64,000 nucleotides of DNA from CG2-30-36-39 sp964433225 (GTDB taxonomy: Bacteria; Patescibacteriota; Microgenomatia; UBA1400; PJMF01), in NCBI GenBank assembly GCA_964433225.1, contig CAYSQA010000002.1, forward strand, positions 53,192 through 117,191, in the 5' to 3' direction. Under the pieces are notes generated by a model that saw only the letters and a list, made by a program, of their open reading frames with translations, was not told the DNA's origin and did not search any database. Every line of letters begins with the position of its first letter. The first letter of the stretch is position 1. This document shows, piece by piece, positions 1 through 8,681 of this stretch. Made by a program: the position numbers and the translations under genes.

Positions 1-896
1 ACTGGTTATCTGAATCAACTTTTGATTTTCAATTAACTGAAAGTAATCAAACCATAACAGTAGATATTCCATCTTTTTCTTTAGACTTAATTGATTATTT
101 AAAGTTTTCTGAAAATGAAACAAACTGTGATGTTTTTGATCGGGGGAATGTTAAGAAAAAAATTAATGATGATTCAATTAGTTATCAAACTAGTGAATTT
201 GGTACTTTTTGTGAAAGTTTAAAACTAACTGATATTGATACTAATTATGATTTTTTAGTAAGAGTTGAGGGAGAAAGTTTTAACGGTCGTTCTCCCAAGT
301 TTTTAGTTACTAGTGCTACTGATAATTTCACCTATTTAGAGAATTTATTATCTGACAAAAAATTTAAAGCTAATTATTTATTTTTGGCACAACCTTTTGA
401 AAAAGAAAATTATTTTATTAATTTTGAATTCAAATCTTTTGGAGAAGTTTTAACAGAAGCAAAGTTAAACCAACTTGAGTTGTTTTATTTATCTTTACCA
501 ATAAAATCATTGAGTAGTTTATATTTAAAACCAACAAACTATCAACAGTTTGAAAATGAGACGGTTATTGATCAAGTGAGTAAATTTGGAACATCTTTTT
601 ACAAAGTTAATATTAACGTTGAAACAACTAATGGTTTTATTTATTTATCTCAGAGTTTCGACAAGTTCTGGGTTGCTTTATCTTTTAATAATGGATTAAA
701 AATTTATCCACATTATGTTTATAAAAACTGGGCCAATGGTTGGTTGGTTGATCATGGCCAACATCAAATTTACTTGATTTATTTACCTCAACTATTGGTT
801 TTATTAAGTTTGTTTGTTTTAGTTGTTAGTTTAATTATTTTATTTCCTAAAAAGAAAAAAGCTAATCAAGAATTATTAGATTTTGTTGAAGAATAA
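1..896 (+). CDS. C-terminal part of a large membrane protein (5' end outside window)
   Basis: The reading frame is open from the first complete codon at position 3 to the TAA at 894-896, so this is the end of a gene that starts upstream. A TTG at 384 is internal and not a convincing start. The visible ~297 residues are mostly polar and rich in Phe, Tyr, Asn and Ser, as in an extracytoplasmic beta-rich domain. They end in one hydrophobic helix just after a YLIYLPQ stretch, followed by a Lys-rich cytoplasmic tail. This layout resembles the end of large glycosyltransferase-type or YfhO-type membrane proteins, but no catalytic part is visible and the family is unknown. It lies 34 bp upstream of a secreted peptidase-like gene on the same strand and may be co-transcribed with it. 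Confidence 0.75.
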   Translation, partial: WLSESTFDFQLTESNQTITVDIPSFSLDLIDYLKFSENETNCDVFDRGNVKKKINDDSISYQTSEFGTFCESLKLTDIDTNYDFLVRVEGESFNGRSPKFLVTSATDNFTYLENLLSDKKFKANYLFLAQPFEKENYFINFEFKSFGEVLTEAKLNQLELFYLSLPIKSLSSLYLKPTNYQQFENETVIDQVSKFGTSFYKVNINVETTNGFIYLSQSFDKFWVALSFNNGLKIYPHYVYKNWANGWLVDHGQHQIYLIYLPQLLVLLSLFVLVVSLIILFPKKKKANQELLDFVEE

Positions 897-908
897 ATAA
901 TGTCAGCT

Positions 909-926
909 TGTTAGTGTTTACTAACA
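909..926 (+). other. Perfect inverted repeat between two genes
   Basis: TGTTAGT-GTTT-ACTAACA is a perfect 7-bp stem with a 4-base loop. It sits between the stop codon at 894-896 and the ATG at 931. There is no T-tract after it, so a strong intrinsic terminator is unlikely. It could be a processing or attenuation hairpin, or an operator. Confidence 0.4.
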
Positions 927-930
927 CTTA

Positions 931-2622
931 ATGAAGTGGTTAGTAAAGATATTTTTTTATTGTTGGTTGGTTCTTTTTGCTCCAGCAAAAAATATTTTTG
1001 CTAATGATAAATGGCTTGAAGTAAATCCTGATCCAGCTGTAATTTGGCAGGAAAATGATGAGTTGATTACTGGTTTGATGGAGCAACCTATTGGCAATAG
1101 TTTTTTGCTAACTAATAATGATTTTTTTCCAACTACAGATAATTTTGTTTGGCAGTTTACCTTTACCCCTCAACAGGGCAATGATCATAATTTTGTGTGG
1201 GGTTTTATCGATGAAAACAACTATTATCAACTTCATTTTGCGACTGGTTCGATTTGGGTTAATCGCTTTATAGCTGGTCAGGAAATGTTGGCCAAGGGAA
1301 TTAATTTCGCTTGGCAACAACAACAGGCTTACCAATTGAAAATTGCTAGAGAAAATGGTTTATTAAGTATTTTTTTGGATGGTTATGAAATTTTTCATTT
1401 TGCCGATTGGACTTATGATCCTTTGACTAGTGTTGGGAGTTGGGGTTTTAAATTAGCAGCAGGCAGTGTTTATCCAGTTGAAACAACAATCAAAGAGTTG
1501 AAGTTTTTGGATCACAACTTTTTTGTTTTGCCGGTGACTCAAATTTTTCAGACTGATCCTTTGTGGTCAGCTAGTATTTATGATCAGGCTGAGAGTTGGT
1601 CTAGTCAGCCGACGATCGGTCGTTGGGGTTGTGCTTTAACTTCAGCAGTGATGATTCTCAATTTTCATGGTTTTAATTACTTACCTAATGGTCAGGTTTT
1701 GGATCCTGAATCACTAAATCAGTGGTTAAAAATTCAGGCCGATGGTTACATCGCTGATGGTTTAGTGAATTGGTGGGCAATAACAAGGTTAACTAAGCAA
1801 TTGGCTGCCCAAGATTTGGTTTTGCCCAAGCTAGAGTTTTCAGTCGTTACAGAACATTGGCCAACAACAGCTGAGCTATTAATTCGATCTAGAGTACCGG
1901 TAGTTGCTCAAGTTCCTGGTCATTTTGTGGTGTTTTATGGTTTTGATCAGGACAATCATGATTTTTTAGTTAATGATCCATTGGTTGGTCAGCGAAAAAC
2001 TGTAGATTATCAGCAGATTAACTCACTTAGAGTTTTTCAACCTAGTTTTACTGATTTGAGTTATTTAGTAGTAGTGCATCACCCTCTAACAGAGGTAAGT
2101 ATTCTTACTAACAATGGAGAGAAGATAGAAACAAGGCAACTTGTTGAACAGCTCACCACAGATCAGCCAGCAGTTTATTTTACGCTGGTGCCTAAACCAA
2201 CAGAGCAAGATTACCTAATTGAATTTAGTAACTTAACTCCTGATTTTTCACCAACAATTTATGCTTATGATGAGACGGGCGAGGTGAGTTTATTAAATGT
2301 GAAAAAAAATACTTTTGCTCAACAAAAAATTAAGCTAAGTTTTAAAAAAAATCAGCCAGCCATTTTTCAATTTTTATTTAGTTGGCATGAGTTTTTAAAG
2401 TTGGTTGATGATTTTTGGAGGCAGCAGCTAATTTCAGAAAAAATGAAGACTAGAGTTGAAGAACGAGTTCAGTTAATTGATCAAGCAGTAACTCACCAGG
2501 ACAAACTTCGACAAGAGCTTTATTTGAAAAATTTACTGGTTTTTTATCAAAATTTTTTTGACCACTCCGTAATAGCTCAATTACAAACTATGTTTTTTGA
2601 GCTAACATCTCTTGGAGAGTAA
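931..2622 (+). CDS. Secreted C39-like cysteine peptidase with N-terminal lectin-like domain
   Basis: This is a predicted exported protein of 563 residues. Residues 1-24 look like a signal peptide ending near IFA-ND. Residues ~27-195 look like a concanavalin/LamG-type beta-sandwich (repeated F.W/IFLDG patterns). Residues ~205-385 match the peptidase C39_2-like papain fold: a Cys in RWGCALTSA (C234), a His in VPGHFVVFYG (H331) and Asn/Asp in LVNDP (348-349) would form the catalytic set. The C-terminal ~170 residues are a beta-rich region followed by a helical tail. C39_2-like domains cleave peptides or act as structural modules on cell surfaces; the substrate here is unknown. The 3' end overlaps the convergent epimerase gene by 35 bp. 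Confidence 0.7.
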   Translation: MKWLVKIFFYCWLVLFAPAKNIFANDKWLEVNPDPAVIWQENDELITGLMEQPIGNSFLLTNNDFFPTTDNFVWQFTFTPQQGNDHNFVWGFIDENNYYQLHFATGSIWVNRFIAGQEMLAKGINFAWQQQQAYQLKIARENGLLSIFLDGYEIFHFADWTYDPLTSVGSWGFKLAAGSVYPVETTIKELKFLDHNFFVLPVTQIFQTDPLWSASIYDQAESWSSQPTIGRWGCALTSAVMILNFHGFNYLPNGQVLDPESLNQWLKIQADGYIADGLVNWWAITRLTKQLAAQDLVLPKLEFSVVTEHWPTTAELLIRSRVPVVAQVPGHFVVFYGFDQDNHDFLVNDPLVGQRKTVDYQQINSLRVFQPSFTDLSYLVVVHHPLTEVSILTNNGEKIETRQLVEQLTTDQPAVYFTLVPKPTEQDYLIEFSNLTPDFSPTIYAYDETGEVSLLNVKKNTFAQQKIKLSFKKNQPAIFQFLFSWHEFLKLVDDFWRQQLISEKMKTRVEERVQLIDQAVTHQDKLRQELYLKNLLVFYQNFFDHSVIAQLQTMFFELTSLGE

Positions 2623-3202
2623 CGCTGTCTCGGTCTCTCTGAGAAATAATCATTTGTTCTTTAGTAATTGGCCATTGAATGTTTAATTCTGGATCAAAAA
2701 TCGATAGGGCTTTATCACCACTGGGATCTCGATCTTCATAAAAAGCATCGACCACATAGTGGTAAAGGAGCGGGCCTTCTATAGCGCAAACTGAGTTAGC
2801 CACTCCTTTGGGAATATAGAGAGCAGTACCCTTGTCAGAGTTTTCATCATTATCGAATAGAAAATACTCAACTTTTTTAAAAGTTGGTGAGTTGGGTCTA
2901 ATATCTGCTAGGGCAGAAAACCCTTTACCAGTAAAAGTGGTCACTAATTTATTCCAGCCTTCAGCGTGCAATCCTCGGACAACATTAGTTTTGGAAGAAG
3001 CCAAGTTAATTTGTTTGAGCTCCATTTTTTTACCAAGTACTTTTTCTAGGTTTTTCAGGCCAGTAATATCAGCAAAGAAACCTCGATCATCTTGGAATTT
3101 TTTGTACTCAAGATAAAGCAGACCATCAATAGTAGTGTGATAAATACCGGGAGCAATTTCTCGATCAGCACTAGGCTTATAAACAGCAGGCATGTTAGAC
3201 AT
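2588..3202 (-). CDS. dTDP-4-dehydrorhamnose 3,5-epimerase-like cupin (RmlC family)
   Basis: The 204-residue protein has the RmlC cupin pattern: DDRGFF near the N-terminus, VVRGLHAEG carrying the family's catalytic His, and IPKGVANSV where typical enzymes read PxGxAHGF. Family members epimerise C3 and C5 of dTDP-4-keto-6-deoxyglucose for surface polysaccharide synthesis. The second conserved His of the active-site strand is replaced by Asn, so activity or substrate may differ. No rmlA, rmlB or rmlD is visible nearby. The start at 3202 is supported by GAAGGGA about 6 nt upstream; a second ATG follows three codons in. The gene is convergent with the C39-like gene. Confidence 0.8.
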   Translation of the reverse strand: MSNMPAVYKPSADREIAPGIYHTTIDGLLYLEYKKFQDDRGFFADITGLKNLEKVLGKKMELKQINLASSKTNVVRGLHAEGWNKLVTTFTGKGFSALADIRPNSPTFKKVEYFLFDNDENSDKGTALYIPKGVANSVCAIEGPLLYHYVVDAFYEDRDPSGDKALSIFDPELNIQWPITKEQMIISQRDRDSVTLQEMLAQKT

Positions 3203-3302
3203 GTAATTCCCTTCTATTGGTTGTAAGATTGTCTACACTTTTTTTGTCACAAGACGTGGTAAAATCCTTGTCGTCATAGTTTAACATACTTGGGGAAAGT
3301 AT

Positions 3303-4514
3303 ATGTTTGAAAAACCACCATTTTTATCACCAGCAGTCTTAAAAAAATATGCCGATGTTTTGGTTAATTTTGCCCTAAATTCTGGTCAAGGAGTTAAGGC
3401 CGGTGAAGTAGTGAGGTTAGTAGTGCCTGATGTGGCCAAAGCTTTAGCTTTGGAATTACAGAATGCAGTTTTAAAAGCAGGTGCTCACCCAATGATGCGG
3501 TTTTTACCAACTGGTTTTGACCGTGATTTTTATACTCTGGCTAATGAAGAACAATTAACTTTTTTTCCTAGAAAATTCAGCAAAGTTCAAGTTGATTTGA
3601 TTGATCATACTTTGGGTATTTTGGCCGATCCTGAACCAGCAGAACTGGCTGAGGTTGATCCCAAGAAAATTATTTTAGCGCGTGATTCCAAAAAAGCTCT
3701 GAGAGACTGGATGGATGCCAAAGAACAAGCTGGTAAATACACTTGGACAATTGGCTTGTGGGGTGTTGAGGCCAAAGCCAAAGAAGTCGGTCTAACTTTG
3801 AAAGAATATTGGGAGCAAATTATCAAAGCTTGTTATTTGGACAAAGAGAATCCAGTTGCAGAATGGAAAAAAATTGCCCAATTTCAGGAAAGAGTGAAGA
3901 CTGTTTTAAATGACATGCAGATAGAGTATGTGACTGTTAAAGGTCAAGATCTAGATCTTCGAGTGAGGATCGGTGAGAAACGTCGTTGGCGTGGTGGTGA
4001 GGGTAGAAATATTCCTAGTTTTGAGATCTTTACTTCTCCAGATTGGCGTGGGACTGAAGGTTGGGTTAAGTTTAATCAGCCTCTTTATCGTTATGGGCAG
4101 ATTATCAAGGGAATTGAAATGAAGTTTGAACGAGGTCATGTGGTGGCAGCTTCTGCTAAACAAGGTGACAGGTTTTTGCAAGAGATGTTAAAAAGTAATA
4201 ATGCTGATAAGTTGGGTGAGTTCTCTTTGACCGATAAAAGAACTTCTAGAATTACCCATGTGATGGCCGAGACTTTATTTGATGAAAATATTGGTGGTCC
4301 TTTTGGTAACACTCATGTAGCCATAGGTCGTGCTTACCGTGATTGCTATTTGGATGATCCCAGTAAGCTGACCGATGTGGAGTGGCAAGAATTAGGTTAT
4401 AACGATTCAGCTGAACATACCGATATGGTTTCTACCACTGATAGGGTGGTGACTGCTTTCATGAAAGATGGATCCTCCAAAATAATTTACCGTGATGGGA
4501 TGTTTACGGTGTAA
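3303..4514 (+). CDS. M29-family metallo-aminopeptidase
   Basis: The 403 residues match thermophilic-type aminopeptidase (AmpS/AmpT, peptidase family M29) over full length. The metal-binding segments visible are PSFEIFTSP, GEFSL, NTHVAIGRAY and EHTDMV, which supply the Glu, His and Asp ligands of the two-metal site. The enzyme removes N-terminal residues from peptides in the cytoplasm. The start ATG follows GGGGAAAG, a good Shine-Dalgarno sequence. The methionine aminopeptidase gene begins 9 bp after its stop, so the two probably form a peptide-trimming operon. Confidence 0.9.
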   Translation: MFEKPPFLSPAVLKKYADVLVNFALNSGQGVKAGEVVRLVVPDVAKALALELQNAVLKAGAHPMMRFLPTGFDRDFYTLANEEQLTFFPRKFSKVQVDLIDHTLGILADPEPAELAEVDPKKIILARDSKKALRDWMDAKEQAGKYTWTIGLWGVEAKAKEVGLTLKEYWEQIIKACYLDKENPVAEWKKIAQFQERVKTVLNDMQIEYVTVKGQDLDLRVRIGEKRRWRGGEGRNIPSFEIFTSPDWRGTEGWVKFNQPLYRYGQIIKGIEMKFERGHVVAASAKQGDRFLQEMLKSNNADKLGEFSLTDKRTSRITHVMAETLFDENIGGPFGNTHVAIGRAYRDCYLDDPSKLTDVEWQELGYNDSAEHTDMVSTTDRVVTAFMKDGSSKIIYRDGMFTV

Positions 4515-4523
4515 AATAGGGTT

Positions 4524-5303
4524 ATGATTTTAACTTCATCACAAGAGATTGAAAAATACCAAGCTATCGCTAAATTATCGACAGATATTTTGTGGCAACT
4601 TCATCAATTTACTAAAGCAGGAGTGACACCTGTAGAGATAGATGCCTTGGCAGAAAAATTGGCCATGGAGACTGGAGCAAAACCTAACTTTAAAGGAGTC
4701 GGTGGTCCCCGCAATCCTTACCAGTATTCGACTTGTATCTCAGTCAATGATACTGTGGTGCATGGTATTCCTCAGGATAAACCTTTGCAAACAGGTGATT
4801 TAGTCAAAGTTGATTTTGGGATTGAAAAGGATGGTTACAATACTGATCATTGTTTTACGGTAGTGATTGGCGACTATTTATCTCCAGCAGATGAGCTCTT
4901 GATGAAGACTGGTCGTAAGGCAGTGCTAAAAGCTGCACAAGCTGCTAAAGCCGGAGTGAGGATTGGAGATCTTGGTTATCTTATGGAAACAACAGTGGTG
5001 GAACAAGGTTTTACAGTAGCAGAACAATATGTTGGACATGGGATTGGTCAAACCTTACATGATGAACCGCAACTTCCGGCCTGGGGTGACCCAGGAACTG
5101 GAGCTAAGCTTCGTGAAGGGATGGTGGTTTGTGTCGAGGCCCAAGTGATTGCTGGAAACAATGATTTGTATGTTGATGCAGATGGTTGGTCAGTCAAAAC
5201 TCGTGATGGTTCAAGAGCGGTGATGTTTGAATATATGGTGCTAGTCGGCAAAGATAGTGCCAAAATTTTAACCCCGACTATGGATTGGCCATTGGTCAAG
5301 TAA
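4524..5303 (+). CDS. map: Methionine aminopeptidase, type I
   Basis: The 259-residue protein matches type I MetAP, which removes the initiator Met from nascent proteins. Visible landmarks are VVHGIP (substrate His), KVDFGIE and NTDHCF (metal Asp pair), GHGIGQTLHDEP (metal His), VVCVEAQV (metal Glu) and the last metal Glu in MFEYMVL. The final motif is usually QFEHTVLV, so the residues around the last Glu are slightly unusual. The ATG is only 6 nt after TAAAAT, and that box overlaps the stop of the upstream aminopeptidase. Confidence 0.95.
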   Translation: MILTSSQEIEKYQAIAKLSTDILWQLHQFTKAGVTPVEIDALAEKLAMETGAKPNFKGVGGPRNPYQYSTCISVNDTVVHGIPQDKPLQTGDLVKVDFGIEKDGYNTDHCFTVVIGDYLSPADELLMKTGRKAVLKAAQAAKAGVRIGDLGYLMETTVVEQGFTVAEQYVGHGIGQTLHDEPQLPAWGDPGTGAKLREGMVVCVEAQVIAGNNDLYVDADGWSVKTRDGSRAVMFEYMVLVGKDSAKILTPTMDWPLVK

Positions 5304-5348
5304 TTTTTGTCAAGTTTTTCCTACTCTGGCTTCTTTGACTTTTGTGTG

Positions 5349-5354
5349 TATAAT
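5349..5354 (+). promoter_or_regulatory. -10 box of the rpoD gene
   Basis: TATAAT ends 10 nt before the ATG at 5365, so the transcript would start within a few bases of the start codon. No -35 hexamer at 16-18 bp is convincing. Confidence 0.6.
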
Positions 5355-5364
5355 TATACATCTT

Positions 5365-6636
5365 ATGACCGCAAAAACTGCAAAAAAAGCTTCAACCGAG
5401 ATTGCTAAAAAAGAAATTAAAGCTAGTAAAAAACTAGTAAAAAAAATAGTCAAAGAAACTAAAGCAACGGCAGCCAAGCAAGTTGAAGAATTGGCAGAAG
5501 ATAATGGGGTCACTACTCCATTTATTTTTCTTCCTCAACAAGAAGAAAAAAAACTACCAGCTAAAACTCAAGAACAGGTAGAGGCCTTATTCAAAAAAGC
5601 CAAAAAACAAGGTTACGTTACCCAAGAAGAAATCTTGGATGTATTTGTTGAGCCAGAACTTTACTTGGAACAGTTAGATGATTTTTATGATGATATTGTT
5701 AAAGCAGACATTGATGTATTTGAAGCAGTTTCCGAAACTAAAGAGGAAGAAGATAGTGACGAATTACAACAAGAATTAGATTTACTTAGCAGTTTGAAGA
5801 ATACGGGTGTAGCTGATCCAGTCAGAATGTATCTTAAGGAGATTGGTCGGATTCCGTTGCTCAATCGTGAACAGGAAATTCGTTTAGCTCAAGAAGTAGA
5901 GGCCGGGAGTGACAAAGCCAAACAAAAATTAATCGATGCCAATTTGAGATTAGTTGTTTCTATTGCCAAAAAATACATTGGTCGTGGGATGACTTTTTTG
6001 GATTTGATTCAAGAAGGTAATAAAGGTTTGATTAGAGCAGTCGAGAAATTCGACTGGACCAAAGGATTTAAGTTTTCGACTTATGCCACCTGGTGGATTC
6101 GTCAGGCTATTACTCGTTCCATCGCCGATCAAGCTAGAACCATTCGTATCCCAGTTCACATGGTGGAAACCATCAACAAGCTGATGAGAACGGCTCGTCG
6201 CTTGATGCAAGATCTCGGTCGTGAGCCGACCCCAGAAGAAATTGGTGAAAAAATGGAGATGGAACCGGAAAAGGTTCGTGAAATCTTGAAGATTTCACAA
6301 AACACTACCTCTTTGGAAACTCCAGTCGGTGATGGCGAAGACGATAGCATTTTGGGTGATTTCATTGCTGATGACAAACAAATTTCTCCATATGAGGCCA
6401 CTAGTAAACAAATGTTGCGTGAAAACATCGAGGAAGTATTGAGTGCTTTATCCGATCGTGAGGCTAAAGTTTTGAAGATGAGATTTGGTTTACAGGGTAA
6501 TAAAACCATGACTTTGGAAGAAGTTGGTAAGAAGTTTGGGGTGACCCGTGAACGGATTCGTCAAATCGAGGCAAAAGCCCTGCGTAAGCTCAAACATCCA
6601 AGTCGCAGAAAGAAGTTGCAAGACTTCTTAGAATAG
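5365..6636 (+). CDS. rpoD: Primary sigma factor of RNA polymerase (sigma-70)
   Basis: The protein is 423 residues from the ATG at 5365; an upstream TTG at 5335 would place the -10 box inside the coding region and is rejected. It directs core RNA polymerase to housekeeping promoters. Order of parts: a Lys/Ala-rich N-terminal stretch (~1-45), a region 1.1-like segment (~60-120), region 1.2 (DPVRMYLKEIG), region 2 (RLVVSIAKKYIGRG, DLIQEGN, FSTYATWWIRQAI), region 3 (PTPEEIGEKM) and region 4 with the -35-binding helix-turn-helix (VTRERIRQIEAKALRKLKHP). The intact regions 2.4 and 4.2 fit the canonical TTGACA/TATAAT promoters seen in this window. The basic tail is lineage-specific. Confidence 0.97.
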   Translation: MTAKTAKKASTEIAKKEIKASKKLVKKIVKETKATAAKQVEELAEDNGVTTPFIFLPQQEEKKLPAKTQEQVEALFKKAKKQGYVTQEEILDVFVEPELYLEQLDDFYDDIVKADIDVFEAVSETKEEEDSDELQQELDLLSSLKNTGVADPVRMYLKEIGRIPLLNREQEIRLAQEVEAGSDKAKQKLIDANLRLVVSIAKKYIGRGMTFLDLIQEGNKGLIRAVEKFDWTKGFKFSTYATWWIRQAITRSIADQARTIRIPVHMVETINKLMRTARRLMQDLGREPTPEEIGEKMEMEPEKVREILKISQNTTSLETPVGDGEDDSILGDFIADDKQISPYEATSKQMLRENIEEVLSALSDREAKVLKMRFGLQGNKTMTLEEVGKKFGVTRERIRQIEAKALRKLKHPSRRKKLQDFLE

Positions 6637-6643
6637 ATATAAT
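6616..6643 (+). promoter_or_regulatory. Promoter of tRNA-Asn inside the rpoD 3' end
   Basis: TTGCAA (6616-6621), 16 bp, TATAAT (6638-6643), then 18 nt to the tRNA 5' end. The -35 lies within the last codons of rpoD, so the tRNA can be transcribed on its own as well as by readthrough. Confidence 0.6.
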
Positions 6644-6661
6644 ACTGAGGTTCTTTATTAT

Positions 6662-6733
6662 TCCCCTGTAGCTCAGCGGCAGAGCAGGAAGCTGTTAACT
6701 TCAAGGTCGTAGGTTCGAATCCTACCGGGGGAG
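6662..6733 (+). tRNA. tRNA-Asn (anticodon GTT)
   Basis: A full cloverleaf can be folded. The acceptor TCCCCTG pairs with CGGGGGA, with a T-G wobble. The D stem is GCTC/GAGC, the anticodon loop is CTGTTAA with GTT, the T arm is GTAGG-TTCGAAT-CCTAC and the discriminator is G. The outermost anticodon-stem pair is a G-A mismatch. CCA is not encoded (GCAC follows), so CCA must be added by a nucleotidyltransferase. Confidence 0.93.
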
Positions 6734-6802
6734 CACCTTTATTTTTCTCAAGAACAATATCCTAATAACTCAAGACCATTCTGTGGAGGGTTGAACTCTT
6801 GT

Positions 6803-6808
6803 TATAAT
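6803..6808 (+). promoter_or_regulatory. -10 box 7 nt before a start codon
   Basis: TATAAT is followed by exactly 7 nt and then the ATG at 6816, the geometry of leaderless transcription. There is no Shine-Dalgarno sequence. Confidence 0.6.
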
Positions 6809-6815
6809 TTTGTAT

Positions 6816-7508
6816 ATGAAAAACAAGTCTACAATTTACGCGAAGAATTCTGATGGTATTTATAAAATTATTCATATTGAAGTTAAAGAAGATGATTCGC
6901 TACATATTTATTTTCCTAGAAAGAATGGATATTTTGTTAGAAGCAAACAAGATATTGACTTAGGTGGTTTCAAAAGTAAAAAATTTACTTTTGAAAGTAA
7001 TATAAAAGGTCATGTTTATGAGCCTTACTTTAGTTATCACCCAGGTAAGAGTGTGGTGCATTTTAATGCAAAAGATTCAATTGGTAACAAAATTCCTTTT
7101 ATTAAAGATAGACGAAGTTCAAATATAAAAGATTTAATTGATAATGAAGAGTTTGCGCCCTTAATGACAATTGTTATTCCACCAAAAATGAATGTTTTTG
7201 ATAAAGTTACATCTTTAAGAAAACACAATCTACTATTAAATGTTCCTAGAAATCATGTGGCTTTATCACTAGAAATTCTAATCCATGGAAAAGGTGGATA
7301 TGTAGATAAAGATAATCTGCCTTTTAAAGAAAAAAGAAATGTTTCTTTTATTTGTCATTTAAATGACAAATTGACTAATAATTTGTCATATACACTTGTT
7401 TTGAACAATATCTTAATAGAATCTGAAAATGATATCCCTTCTGAAATTTTTGCTATAGCCTGGAATCAGGAAATGCCTATAGGTATTTCTCTTTCTGCTA
7501 ATAATTAA
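6816..7508 (+). CDS. Uncharacterised protein, 230 residues
   Basis: I do not recognise this family. From the ATG at 6816 the protein is soluble, without signal peptide or membrane helix. It has alternating charged and aromatic residues consistent with a beta-rich fold. The first ~70 residues are strand-like, and a region near residues 110-150 contains VIPPKMNVFDKV and VPRNHVALSLEILIHGKGG. A nearby TTG at 6810 was not chosen because the TATAAT box ends at 6808. A terminator-like hairpin follows at 7582-7610. The gene lies between tRNA-Asn and another unknown gene, a common place for acquired cargo, but no integrase or repeat of the tRNA end is seen. Confidence 0.7.
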   Translation: MKNKSTIYAKNSDGIYKIIHIEVKEDDSLHIYFPRKNGYFVRSKQDIDLGGFKSKKFTFESNIKGHVYEPYFSYHPGKSVVHFNAKDSIGNKIPFIKDRRSSNIKDLIDNEEFAPLMTIVIPPKMNVFDKVTSLRKHNLLLNVPRNHVALSLEILIHGKGGYVDKDNLPFKEKRNVSFICHLNDKLTNNLSYTLVLNNILIESENDIPSEIFAIAWNQEMPIGISLSANN

Positions 7509-7581
7509 ACAAAACAGTTCTTTACTTCCTCAATAATTGGGAGTTAACCCATGATATATCCCAATAAATACACAGAAATAG

Positions 7582-7610
7582 AGGCTAGAACTTCTTCTAG
7601 TCTGGTTTTT
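7582..7610 (+). terminator. Intrinsic terminator
   Basis: AGGCTAGAA-CTTC-TTCTAGTCT forms a 9-bp stem with one G-T pair, followed by GGTTTTTATT. It separates two unknown genes on the same strand. Confidence 0.6.
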
Positions 7611-7636
7611 ATTGGTCATTTAGAATGGTTATAAAC

Positions 7637-8638
7637 ATGATTCTTGAAACAATATCACTAAATAAATTTATCGAAAAGGTGCTCGGCATCTATGTCCAGC
7701 TGAATAGAGAAGGTTTAGATGGAATCATTAAAGACAGGGTAATTTATTTAAAACACTTAATAGAGAAGGATAGATTGGATAACTTAATTACAGAAGACCT
7801 AATACCACTATTTAAAGTAATTTTTGACGCGCAAGTTTTGGTAGGTTCTTCATACTCCTTTGATTCTTTTTCCATTTCAGACATCAGTTTGTTCGGATTG
7901 AAAGATTTGAAGAATTTGAATAGGGATCAACAAGAAGATTGGCTGATGCAAATGAAAATCCAATCGTGGTTACACTATAGGGGGATTCCACCACTCAATG
8001 ATTTGAAGAGCATTGTTAAGCACAGTGTTTGCGAATATCGGTTTGATTTTTCGTCTCAAAAACATCTTGTGGAGTGTAAAAATCTTCACATGGGAGGCTC
8101 TAAAAATTCTGATGTACTGATAAATAAAATACTTGCGAAAATAGATCAAAATCAGTTGAACAAAACTGAAGAAGGTTTTAGTACAAATGCCTTTAAAACA
8201 ATGTACCTTGACATAAGTGATTATATAAAAAAAGACAACTTATCCACAATTTCCAAATATGATATTGAGATAAATGTTCCTAATATGACATTTATGTCTA
8301 AATTAAGTGATGATATTAACCATTATGTTTTTAATACAAAAAAGGCTTCACAGATCGATAATTTGGTTTTATGTTGGCATGAGTTTTATAAATTTAATGG
8401 CCAAGTAATAGTATTACTTTACAATTCAGCACAATTTGGTAAAAGAAGTAACCTTATATTTGATGGGTTAGCCTTAGAAATGTTCCCTATGAAAGATAAA
8501 AGAGGTATTTTTAGTGAGATAAGATTTAAAACTAATTTCTCCAATAAAGATTATCCTGCAGAAATCCGTACAACTCTTAACATGTTACTAAGTCCTGAAG
8601 CTTTTTTTGTGGTATCAGATGAGGAGAAATCTATATAA
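7637..8638 (+). CDS. Uncharacterised protein with a PD-(D/E)XK-like motif
   Basis: The protein is 333 residues from the ATG at 7637, which lies 10 nt after a TAGAAT box. An in-frame ATG at 7625 overlaps that box and is less likely. The family is not recognised. In the middle, YRFDFSSQKHLVECKNL places an Asp nine residues before Glu-Cys-Lys with hydrophobic strands on both sides. That is the layout of the D...ExK core of restriction-endonuclease-fold nucleases. The N-terminal ~120 residues are helical and the C-terminal part is mixed. A nuclease role is inference from this short motif alone. It has its own promoter, separated by a hairpin from the unknown gene before it. Confidence 0.65.
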   Translation: MILETISLNKFIEKVLGIYVQLNREGLDGIIKDRVIYLKHLIEKDRLDNLITEDLIPLFKVIFDAQVLVGSSYSFDSFSISDISLFGLKDLKNLNRDQQEDWLMQMKIQSWLHYRGIPPLNDLKSIVKHSVCEYRFDFSSQKHLVECKNLHMGGSKNSDVLINKILAKIDQNQLNKTEEGFSTNAFKTMYLDISDYIKKDNLSTISKYDIEINVPNMTFMSKLSDDINHYVFNTKKASQIDNLVLCWHEFYKFNGQVIVLLYNSAQFGKRSNLIFDGLALEMFPMKDKRGIFSEIRFKTNFSNKDYPAEIRTTLNMLLSPEAFFVVSDEEKSI

Positions 8639-8681
8639 AACATTCCCTAATTTTGTCTACAACATGGAGCACTTACAGTAT

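Noticed and set aside
5335..5364. TTG at 5335 as the start of rpoD
   Set aside because: It would put the TATAAT box (5349-5354) inside the coding region; the ATG at 5365 fits the leaderless pattern of neighbours.
6662..8638. Integrated element at tRNA-Asn
   Set aside because: No integrase and no repeat of the tRNA 3' end was found downstream.
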